The notes under the pieces are model-generated. The model had not been told where the DNA came from. It did no database searches and saw only the letters and a list, made by a program, of their open reading frames with translations. From the NCBI GenBank assembly GCA_947627505.1, contig CANQWG010000009.1, positions 1 through 36,941 on the forward strand: DNA of 36,941 nt, given 5' to 3'. Shown here one piece after another: positions 30,615-36,941 of the stretch (the stretch's first letter is position 1; each line of letters starts with the position of its first letter). Source of the DNA: an uncultured Bacilli bacterium. Its GTDB lineage: Bacteria; Bacillota_I; Bacilli_A; RFN20; CAG-449. The position numbers and the translations under genes are program-made.

Positions 30615-32919
30615 TATCATTTTAAGCGGGGTTTTTATTACAACTTTTATAGTATCGCTAGGAATTGGTACTTATGTTTTTTATACTGTTAAAGACTTAT
30701 CGACGCCACAAATTGAAAAATTAATCGAGCAGAAACACACTCGTATTTACGATTCTTCTTCTCGTCTTATTGAAACTTTGGGAGAAGATAAAGCCAAACT
30801 TGTAAAGTACGAAGAGTTACCTCAAACGTTGATTAACGCTTTAATCAGTATTGAAGACGAGCATTTTTTTGAACATCATGGTATTAATTATTCGCGAATA
30901 CTTTATTCGGCTTTCAATAATTTATTTTCTTCTAACGCACGACAAGGCGGTTCCACGATTACGCAACAATTAGTAAAAAATTTACTTTTAACTTCAGAAA
31001 TCTCGTTATCTCGAAAAATTCAAGAAGCTTATCTTGCTTATCAATTAGAACAAATGATGAGCAAAGAAGAAATATTGGAACAATACTTTAATCGCATTTA
31101 TTTTGATGCAACAATTCAAGGTGTTGGTTATGCTTCATACCGCTTTTTTAATAAAAGCGTTGATTTATTAACTCTGCCGGAATGTGCGATTTTGGCAGGT
31201 GTTGTAAAATCTCCTTCTTTATATTCTCCTTTTAAACATATTGAAGAATGTAACAATCGAAAAAATCTTGTGTTAAATGCAATGCTTAACAATCATTATA
31301 TAACCGATGAGCAATATCAATTAAGCGTTAAAAAACACGCAAAAGATCTCGTGATTGAAAAAGGATCTAATTATCAAGAAGAAACATATGATTTTCAAAG
31401 TTATCTAGATGTGGTATACCGCGAAACTAAAGAATTAACTGGCCTTAACCCTTTTTCGGTAGCTTTGGATATCGAAACATATCTCGATACTTCAGTACAA
31501 TCTTATATAGATGGCATTCAATCAGGAACGAATTTTACTTTTGATGATGAAAACCAACAAGCAGCTTTAGCGGTAATCGACAATCAAAATCAGGCTTTGA
31601 TTGGTCTTATGGGTGGACGAAACTATGAAGGACAAATGTTATATAACCGCAGTTACGAAATGCAAAGGCAACCGGCTTCAACAATGAAACCGATTTTTAC
31701 ATACGCTTTAGCCATGGAACATCTCCATTATAATGAATTAAGTGCCGTTATCGATGAACCATACACTTATCCAAATACATCGATCACAGTGCAAAATGCC
31801 GATAAACAATATTTAGGTAAAATCACTCTTCTTGATGCTCTCGGTTATTCAAGAAATACTTCAACTCTTTATACTCTTGAAAAAGTTATTGCAAAAATCG
31901 GCGTCGATAAAGCGATACAATATCTTAAAGATATAGAAATTATGGACGAAGGAGAATTTACTTATCCTTATGCAATCGGCGGCATGAAATATGGCGTCTC
32001 GCCGATTCAACTTGCCGGAGCTTACGCAATGCTTGCAAATAATGGATCATACGTAAAACCCTCGACCATAAAAAAAATTACCGATCAAGAAACCGGGAAA
32101 ATCATCTACTCTCGCGATTTACAGGGAAAACAAGTAATTTCAAAAGAAGCCGCCTTAACGATGACGAGTGCTTTAACAAGAATGATTGATCAAAATTACT
32201 ACAACATCGCTTTAGCAAAACCATCTAATGTTACAATCGCTGGCAAAACCGGAACCAACGCTTATGACTCAAATGTGAGAGCTCGCTATAACTATCCTTC
32301 TAATGCCGATCGTGATGTTTGGTTTGCTGGTTACTCACCTTCACATACAATCGCCGTATGGACTGGATTCGATGAACCAAAATTAGGTGAAAAAAACTAT
32401 TTTGGTTACAGCGACTCACGTCGATTAGTAGCTAAAAAATTATTTAAGAATGTGATGGAAAAAATATCTAGCAAAAACAAAAGTTTCAGTTACGAAGCTA
32501 ATCTTCAAAAAGTTGAAGTGGTCAAAGGTCTTGACAAATTTTACTTGCCTAATTCCCTTGTTCCTTCACAATTTATTTCCTATGCTTATTTTCGCAAAGA
32601 AGAAGTTCCTTATGAAACACTTCCCACTCCGGAATTTGACGTTTTAGATAATCTCAATGTCAATTTCTTAAATAATTCAATATCGATTTCAATTTTAAAT
32701 GAATTAAAAGAAGATGAGATTTACACTACTTTTTTTGGCAATCGTGGTTATCTTTTTAAAATAAAAACCCTCGACGAAGAATACGAAATCTTTGTTGAGG
32801 GATATAACTTAGAATTACAGGAACTACCAGAAGAAATCGAATCCATTGAAATTTACGAAACTTTTAAAAACAATCATAATCTTCATGGCGAGCCTTACAT
32901 TTTAACTTTCTTTTTATAA
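30589..32919 (+). CDS. ponA: Class A penicillin-binding protein 1
   Basis: Bifunctional transglycosylase-transpeptidase, the main class A PBP by synteny. A single membrane helix (about residues 8-30) is followed by GT51 motifs SIEDEHFFEHHG, GGSTITQQLVKNLLL and EQYFNRIYFD, then the transpeptidase motifs STMK (in RQPASTMKP), SRN (in GYSRNTST) and KTGT (in IAGKTGTNAYD). About 120 C-terminal residues after the transpeptidase are unrecognised and acidic. At 776 residues it is shorter than B. subtilis PonA (914), lacking the extended tail. The ATG lies inside recU, with AAGG nine bases upstream. Its 3' end overlaps that of nth by 25 bases. Confidence 0.95.
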   Translation: MKRKKSIFNIILSGVFITTFIVSLGIGTYVFYTVKDLSTPQIEKLIEQKHTRIYDSSSRLIETLGEDKAKLVKYEELPQTLINALISIEDEHFFEHHGINYSRILYSAFNNLFSSNARQGGSTITQQLVKNLLLTSEISLSRKIQEAYLAYQLEQMMSKEEILEQYFNRIYFDATIQGVGYASYRFFNKSVDLLTLPECAILAGVVKSPSLYSPFKHIEECNNRKNLVLNAMLNNHYITDEQYQLSVKKHAKDLVIEKGSNYQEETYDFQSYLDVVYRETKELTGLNPFSVALDIETYLDTSVQSYIDGIQSGTNFTFDDENQQAALAVIDNQNQALIGLMGGRNYEGQMLYNRSYEMQRQPASTMKPIFTYALAMEHLHYNELSAVIDEPYTYPNTSITVQNADKQYLGKITLLDALGYSRNTSTLYTLEKVIAKIGVDKAIQYLKDIEIMDEGEFTYPYAIGGMKYGVSPIQLAGAYAMLANNGSYVKPSTIKKITDQETGKIIYSRDLQGKQVISKEAALTMTSALTRMIDQNYYNIALAKPSNVTIAGKTGTNAYDSNVRARYNYPSNADRDVWFAGYSPSHTIAVWTGFDEPKLGEKNYFGYSDSRRLVAKKLFKNVMEKISSKNKSFSYEANLQKVEVVKGLDKFYLPNSLVPSQFISYAYFRKEEVPYETLPTPEFDVLDNLNVNFLNNSISISILNELKEDEIYTTFFGNRGYLFKIKTLDEEYEIFVEGYNLELQELPEEIESIEIYETFKNNHNLHGEPYILTFFL

Positions 32920-33539
32920 TATTTACAATATCTTGTAAGTTTACAAACATCACACATCGGTTTTTGGGCCTTACAATAATATCGACCAAAATGAATAAAT
33001 TGATGATGTGTTAAAATATATCTTTCAGTTGGAAAAAGTTTTTCTAATTTTTGCTCAACTTGCAATGGCGAAGCATTTTCATCGACAAGTTCCAATCTTT
33101 TGCTGATTCTTTCCACATGAGTGTCAACGGCAATATGAGGTTCTTTAAATAACTCGGCTAAAACCACATTAGCGGTTTTTCTTCCCACTCCCTTCATTTC
33201 AACTAAAAGATCACGAGAATTAGGAACCTTTCCATCATAGTTTGAAAGTAACGAATTAGCGATTGCCTTAATATTACAAGCTTTATTTTTAAATAATCCC
33301 AAAGGCTTTATAATCTTTTCGAGTTCCGCTAAAGGAGCATTTTTTAATGCTTCTAAAGTCGGGAAGCGTGAAAAAAGTAAAGCGGTAACCGCATTAACTT
33401 TTTTATCTGTCGTCTGTGCCGAAAGCATCACTGCAATCAAAAGTTCATAATCTGAATGATAAATTAATTCGCAACTGGCATTCGGTAAAATTTCATCGAA
33501 ATATTCGATAATTTGAGCAATCTTATTATTTTTCATCAT
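32895..33539 (-). CDS. nth: Endonuclease III
   Basis: Base-excision DNA glycosylase and AP lyase for oxidised pyrimidines. The 214-residue protein has the helix-hairpin-helix MKGVGRKTANVVL with the catalytic Lys, VDTHVERISKRL with the catalytic Asp, and the iron-sulfur cluster ligands in CKAQKPMCDVCKLTRYC (C-x6-C-x2-C-x5-C). The frame is open to 33632, but that part lies inside dnaD; the ATG at 33539 (or 33536) overlaps the dnaD end by 14 bases and starts the homologous region. The dnaD-nth order is that of Bacillus. Confidence 0.95.
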   Translation of the reverse strand: MMKNNKIAQIIEYFDEILPNASCELIYHSDYELLIAVMLSAQTTDKKVNAVTALLFSRFPTLEALKNAPLAELEKIIKPLGLFKNKACNIKAIANSLLSNYDGKVPNSRDLLVEMKGVGRKTANVVLAELFKEPHIAVDTHVERISKRLELVDENASPLQVEQKLEKLFPTERYILTHHQFIHFGRYYCKAQKPMCDVCKLTRYCKYYKKKVKM

Positions 33540-34179
33540 CAGTCCAATGGTATGAGGCAATATCAATCGCTTTTCCAATATCGTTTTTATGACGTTCGTC
33601 GATAGTGGAATATCCTTCTTTTTCACGATCATTATGTATTAAACGTTTTAATAAAATTTTATCAACTAAACGAACCGTAACTTTTTTATTTCGCATAGCG
33701 CACTCTTCAAGCGCGGAAAGGATGGATTGATCGTCGATACCTGATTGAATCCATTCCATAATTTTGTCGATATCGAGACGCGTTAAACTAGAGCCAATCG
33801 CAGTTTCAAAAGCCGTGAAGATATTTTCTTTTTGCTCTTCGTTCAAAGAATGTTCGCTTTTTCGCCGATCTTCAATAGAAGCAGTATAAAAAGCTTCGAT
33901 CTTTTTAAAGGTAGGTTCTAAAGAAGTTACCATTTGATCGTTTTTAGTCGCATATTCAATAAAACCTTTATCGATTAATTCGACAATTAACTGATCGATT
34001 TCTTTTTCTCCAAGCGACATTTTTAAAGCCAAAGTATCCGCGGTTACCAATATCGCATCATGTCTAAGAATATTGTCAATCGACAATATGATCATCACTT
34101 CATTTTCGTTTAAACCCAAATATTTGTATCGATCAATTAAGATATAACGATAATCTAACTCCTGTATAGTTGCCATCAT
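33526..34179 (-). CDS. dnaD: DNA replication initiation protein DnaD
   Basis: Component of the Firmicutes primosome that helps to load the replicative helicase at oriC and at restart forks. The 217-residue protein has the N-terminal winged-helix DDBH1 domain (LGLNENEVMIILSIDNILRH) and a C-terminal DDBH2 domain with the family's closing motif (RLVDKILLKRL, then SYHWTDDEK corresponding to the PFYNWLE of Bacillus). The frame opens at a GTG at 34188, but the ATG at 34179 has AAGGTG at good distance. It is followed by nth. Confidence 0.9.
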   Translation of the reverse strand: MMATIQELDYRYILIDRYKYLGLNENEVMIILSIDNILRHDAILVTADTLALKMSLGEKEIDQLIVELIDKGFIEYATKNDQMVTSLEPTFKKIEAFYTASIEDRRKSEHSLNEEQKENIFTAFETAIGSSLTRLDIDKIMEWIQSGIDDQSILSALEECAMRNKKVTVRLVDKILLKRLIHNDREKEGYSTIDERHKNDIGKAIDIASYHWTDDEK

Positions 34180-34201
34180 AATTTTCACCTTATCAAAATT
34201 A

Positions 34202-34225
34202 TAAAAAAAAAGTGAGCAAACTTAA
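34202..34225 (-). terminator. Possible weak terminator before dnaD
   Basis: After the stop of the fusion gene, AAGT and ACTT can pair around a six-base loop, followed by a run of nine T on the minus strand. The stem is short, so termination is probably partial at best. Confidence 0.3.
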
Positions 34226-34228
34226 ATC

Positions 34229-35872
34229 TTATTTACACACTTTTTTAAATACTCGTAAAAAGTTTTTATAGAAAATTTTTTCAATTTCATCTTCTTTGAA
34301 ATTTTCCGTTTTCAATCGTTCATATAAAAGGTTCATTTTTGAAGCATCGCTTAATTTTTCCGGAGTGTCGATTCCATCAAAATCACTTCCTAAAGCAATC
34401 GCATTGATACCGGCAATAGCCTTAATATGATTTATATGATCTACAATTAATGATAAATAATCATCAGATGGTTTATTTTTTACAAACTTCTCACAAAAGT
34501 TAATTCCGATAACCCCACCTTTTAAAGCAATCTTTTTTATTAAATCATCGCTTAGATTACGCTGGTTAGGTGATATGGAAAAAGCGTTAGAATGAGAAGC
34601 GATAATCGGATCTTTTGAAATATTAAGCACATCTTCAACAACTTTATGCGAGCAATGTGAAATATCGATAATCATCCCTAATTCATTCATTTTTTTCACT
34701 ACTTCTTTTCCAAATAAAGTTAATCCTTGATAATTTTTTGAAATATTGTTTTCTTGGCTAATATCGTGTGCCGGATATCCGATTTCATTAGGATAATTCC
34801 ATGTTAATGTCATACTCCGACATCCACGTGCATAAAGTTTTTCTAGTTTTGATAAATCTCCTTCGATGATTTCTCCGCCTTCAAGAGTTATTAAGGCCGC
34901 TATCTTTTTCTTTGCCACGATTTTTAAATAATCGTCATAACAAGTGACTTTTTCAATCACACTATTATTTTCAAGTAATTCGTTTTCAAAGTTATCAAGG
35001 TAAACTTGAGCTTTATTGTAAAGATCTCCTTCGGTTTTTTTAATAAATAAGGCGAAACATTGTAAGGTGTAATGACTCTGCATCATTTTATTTAAATCGA
35101 GGTGAAGGTTATTTTTTATTAGTTTTTGTTTTTTGTCTTTAAGTGATGTCAATGTATCGCAATGCATGTCCACAAGAGCAATTGGATTAAGAACTTGACA
35201 TAATGGAATTATTTCATCGAGTTTTAATCTCTGCCATTCATCAATAAAAAGTTGAAAATATTTATTGTCTACTTTTTTAGCTTCTTCAAGAATCTTTGCA
35301 AAGGATATTTGCTTTAAGAAAATCTTTTGTTTTGAAATCGCCTGTTCAAGAGACAAATCATAGGTCAAATCCTGAGTTGTTTTAAATCTAATCGCCCTTA
35401 CAATTCGTAACGGATCTTCGTGCAAACGAATATCTGGGTTACCTATCATTTTCAAGTTTTTGTTTTTTAAATCAGCTTTTCCGTCATAAAAATCATGCAC
35501 CTTCATCTCGTGGTCTAGATAAAGTGCATTAATTGTGAAATCTCTTCTTTTAGCATCTTCTTTTAAATCTTTAACAAAGCGAACATATTCTGGATGGCGA
35601 AAATCTTTATAATCTCCTTCAACTCTTAAAGTAGTAATATCAACTTTTCGTTTATGCCAAATTAATGAAGTGCTTCCGAATTTTTGATATTTAGCAGTGC
35701 AGTTTGAAAACATCTCTTCAATTTTTTCCGGCAAAACATCGGTCACTAAGTCAAGATCTTCAATTGGACGATCACTTAAAAAATCTCGCACAGCACCACC
35801 AACAAGGTAAAGGTTTGCTCCGTGAAGTTTAAAAATTCCACTTATTTCCTTAAAAATATCTAGTTCACTCAT
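34229..35872 (-). CDS. Fusion: CCA-adding enzyme head/neck + M19 membrane dipeptidase
   Basis: A continuous 547-codon frame joins two enzymes. Residues 1 to about 225 form a class II tRNA nucleotidyltransferase head and neck: LVGGAVRD (23-30), the metal-binding DLD (39-41), RRDFTINAL (109-117) and the base-selecting EDPLR (152-156). The body and tail that complete a CCA-adding enzyme (usually about 400 residues) are missing. Residues about 232-547 are a renal-dipeptidase (M19) domain with its zinc ligands: His237 and Asp239 in DMHCDT, Glu331 in ITLEGG, His406 in DISHCSH, His427 in IASHSN and Asp497 in GSDFDG. It overlaps dapB by eight bases with GAGGA upstream. In Bacillus cca also lies downstream of dapB. 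Both halves look catalytically intact; whether either is active is unknown. Confidence 0.85.
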   Translation of the reverse strand: MSELDIFKEISGIFKLHGANLYLVGGAVRDFLSDRPIEDLDLVTDVLPEKIEEMFSNCTAKYQKFGSTSLIWHKRKVDITTLRVEGDYKDFRHPEYVRFVKDLKEDAKRRDFTINALYLDHEMKVHDFYDGKADLKNKNLKMIGNPDIRLHEDPLRIVRAIRFKTTQDLTYDLSLEQAISKQKIFLKQISFAKILEEAKKVDNKYFQLFIDEWQRLKLDEIIPLCQVLNPIALVDMHCDTLTSLKDKKQKLIKNNLHLDLNKMMQSHYTLQCFALFIKKTEGDLYNKAQVYLDNFENELLENNSVIEKVTCYDDYLKIVAKKKIAALITLEGGEIIEGDLSKLEKLYARGCRSMTLTWNYPNEIGYPAHDISQENNISKNYQGLTLFGKEVVKKMNELGMIIDISHCSHKVVEDVLNISKDPIIASHSNAFSISPNQRNLSDDLIKKIALKGGVIGINFCEKFVKNKPSDDYLSLIVDHINHIKAIAGINAIALGSDFDGIDTPEKLSDASKMNLLYERLKTENFKEDEIEKIFYKNFLRVFKKVCK

Positions 35873-36506
35873 CAAGCGTCGTCCTCAATCCTTCAAATAA
35901 TCCGATATTTTGCAAAGCTTTTTTAACTCCTTCAACATATGCATGTTTGTCTTTAATTTCATGAATCATCGTCAATGAATCATTTTCATTATCAAATATT
36001 ATATCATGGCGATAGACAAAATCGTCACCTCGAGAGGAAATTATCTTTATCTTTTCATTTCCTAAGAGGTTTTTCAATAAAATCGCTGTCCCTGAAGGAA
36101 TATCTTTTTTTGATTTATGATGACGTTCCTTAATAGTAATATTAGCACCAGGTTTTAAGATTTCTAGACATTTAACCAATCGCCAAAAGGAAAGCGAAAA
36201 ATTGTAAACTAAGTAGGCAGAAAGATGATTGTCTTTGGCAGTACTGTTTATTAAAGATATTTCAAAAGGAAGCAGCCCTGTTGTTCCAGAAATAAAATGA
36301 ATCCCGTTTGTTAAACATAATAAAGCACTTCTTAAACATTCATGTCGTTCAGTAAAGTCAATTACAACATCGTGTGGTCTTTCAATCAATCTTTCGATTG
36401 TCAAAGGATTTTCTTTATCATAACCATAAACCAAAAAAGATTCTTTTAAGTCCTCATAGATTAGGCTTCCCATTTTTCCTTTAAAACCATTGATACCAAT
36501 AATCAT
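35865..36506 (-). CDS. dapB: 4-hydroxy-tetrahydrodipicolinate reductase
   Basis: Reduces HTPA to tetrahydrodipicolinate in the lysine and diaminopimelate pathway. The 213-residue protein has the NAD(P)-binding GINGFKGKMG (4-13), SGTTGL (73-78) and the catalytic block ERHHKSKKDIPSGTA (127-141) with the two His, Lys and substrate-binding residues. It is shorter than the Bacillus enzyme (about 267) but similar to compact members such as that of Thermotoga. The ATG at 36506 is preferred to the one at 36509 because AGGT lies seven bases before it. It supports a DAP-type cell wall and, in spore-formers, dipicolinate synthesis. Confidence 0.94.
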   Translation of the reverse strand: MIIGINGFKGKMGSLIYEDLKESFLVYGYDKENPLTIERLIERPHDVVIDFTERHECLRSALLCLTNGIHFISGTTGLLPFEISLINSTAKDNHLSAYLVYNFSLSFWRLVKCLEILKPGANITIKERHHKSKKDIPSGTAILLKNLLGNEKIKIISSRGDDFVYRHDIIFDNENDSLTMIHEIKDKHAYVEGVKKALQNIGLFEGLRTTLDE

Positions 36507-36562
36507 CATTATCACCTAATCAACTATATGATTAAATAAAATCGATATTACCAAAAATTATA

Positions 36563-36591
36563 TTGACACCAATCACCTTTTGCATTATTAT
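36563..36591 (+). promoter_or_regulatory. Strong sigma-A promoter of tRNA-Val
   Basis: A consensus TTGACA (36563-36568) and TATTAT (36586-36591) are 17 bases apart, 11 bases before the tRNA. The match is the best in the window, as expected for a stable RNA gene. Confidence 0.85.
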
Positions 36592-36602
36592 ATTTTCGTT
36601 CT

Positions 36603-36678
36603 GGGTGTTTAGCTCAGCTGGGAGAGCATCTGTTTGACGTACAGAAGGTCGGCGGTTCGATCCCGTCAGCACCCACCA
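36603..36678 (+). tRNA. tRNA-Val (anticodon GAC)
   Basis: A complete cloverleaf of 76 bases including an encoded CCA. The acceptor stem is GGGTGTT with AGCACCC, the D-arm GCTC/GAGC, the anticodon stem TCTGT/ACAGA with loop TTGACGT (anticodon GAC, 36636-36638), and the T-arm GGCGG/CCGTC with loop TTCGATC. GAC reads the Val codons GUC and GUU. It is a single tRNA rather than part of a cluster. Confidence 0.97.
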
Positions 36679-36680
36679 TT

Positions 36681-36710
36681 AAAAAGTGCCTTGTTCAAAG
36701 GCTTTTTTTA
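36681..36710 (+). terminator. Intrinsic terminator after tRNA-Val
   Basis: GCCTT and AAGGC (36688-36692, 36698-36702) with a five-base loop are preceded by five A and followed by seven T. Confidence 0.65.
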
Positions 36711-36749
36711 TTTAAAAGACAGAACAAAATCGATTTAACAATCGATAAG

Positions 36750-36775
36750 AACTTGGACTAGCATCCAAGTTTTTA
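36750..36775 (+). terminator. Second terminator downstream of tRNA-Val
   Basis: AACTTGGA and TCCAAGTT (36750-36757 and 36764-36771) form an eight-pair stem with a six-base loop, followed by a short T run. It is the stronger stem of the tandem pair. Confidence 0.7.
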
Positions 36776-36795
36776 ATTTAATAAGATATAAATGT

Positions 36796-36941
36796 ATGGC
36801 AAAGGAAATAACTTTTTACCGTAATTCAGATTTAAAAGTAAATCGATATTTTGCTCAACCAAGCTTTAGAATGCGACTAAAAGAAGCCTCTTCTCATGGT
36901 AAAGAAGTATTTTATAATGAAGTAAGAAAACTTAATAATTG
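36796..36941 (+). CDS. Partial reading frame of unknown function, cut by the window end
   Basis: An ATG opens a frame that stays open for 48 codons to the edge. The visible part begins MAKEITFYRNSDLKVNRYF and is rich in Lys, Arg and Asn. I recognise no family. There is no clear ribosome site before the ATG, and another ATG four bases upstream opens only a 10-codon frame. It lies after a terminator, so it would need its own promoter, none of which is evident. Confidence 0.35.
   Translation, partial: MAKEITFYRNSDLKVNRYFAQPSFRMRLKEASSHGKEVFYNEVRKLNN

Noticed and set aside
36721-36748. ATCGAT repeat (ATCGATTTAACAATCGAT) as a regulatory site
   Set aside because: ATCGAT is short and self-complementary, and it recurs by chance in this AT-rich DNA.

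Overview
The window is a block of low-GC Firmicutes chromosome. UGA is used as a stop codon (for example at the ends of the ywiB-like gene, dapB and the first ABC gene) and tryptophan is encoded by UGG, so the code is standard. Gene order matches Bacillus in several segments: ywiB-argS-rpoE; rny-ymdB-spoVS-miaB-ricA-cotE-mutS-mutL; pgsA-cinA-recA; gpsB-rnpB; recU-ponA facing dnaD-nth; dapB-cca. The cell makes a peptidoglycan wall (two class A PBPs, DapB, GpsB), and CotE plus SpoVS point to a spore-forming ancestry within Bacilli. The compact, AT-rich style suggests a deep-branching or uncultured Bacilli/Erysipelotrichales-like lineage; that placement is inference.

Layout. 1-2600 (minus): ywiB-like, argS, rpoE. 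2701-4551 (plus): a class A PBP, probably PbpG-like. 4566-6425 (minus): ispF, ychF, csp. 6542-12218 (minus): an accessory operon of two ATPase-permease ABC proteins (MacB/FtsX type) and one exported protein. 12257-14885 (minus): fhs-folD-DUF951, a one-carbon folate operon. 14933-25280 (minus): rny, ymdB, spoVS, miaB, ricA, cotE, mutS, mutL, miaA. 25545-28374 (minus): gpsB, RNase P RNA, pgsA, a stand-alone CinA C-terminal domain, recA. 28673-29128 (minus): a cysteine-rich beta-sandwich protein. 29260-32919 (plus): DEDDh exonuclease, recU, ponA. 32895-36506 (minus): dapB, a CCA-enzyme head fused to an M19 dipeptidase, dnaD, nth. 36603 onward (plus): tRNA-Val(GAC), two terminators, and the start of an unrecognised reading frame.

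Most genes are housekeeping: DNA repair (recA, mutS, mutL, nth, recU), RNA processing (rny, rnpB, ricA), tRNA modification (miaA, miaB), wall growth and folate metabolism. No unexplained gene-free stretch exceeds 300 bases. The longest gaps are 27647-28008, filled by RNase P RNA; 28375-28672, which holds the gpsB promoter and a terminator and is otherwise featureless; and 25281-25544, which holds the rny promoter and leader and the recA terminator.

Points that stand out are: (1) the CCA-transferase/dipeptidase fusion; (2) the cysteine-rich protein, with 21 Cys in 151 residues around a DUF11-like core; (3) a hairpin showing a perfect anti-Shine-Dalgarno complement in its loop just after the second ABC gene; (4) ribosome binding sites placed in the 3' arm of terminator-like hairpins in front of several genes, including spoVS and cotE; (5) a FolD whose catalytic lysine is glutamine; (6) RNase P RNA squeezed between gpsB and pgsA with almost no spacer.
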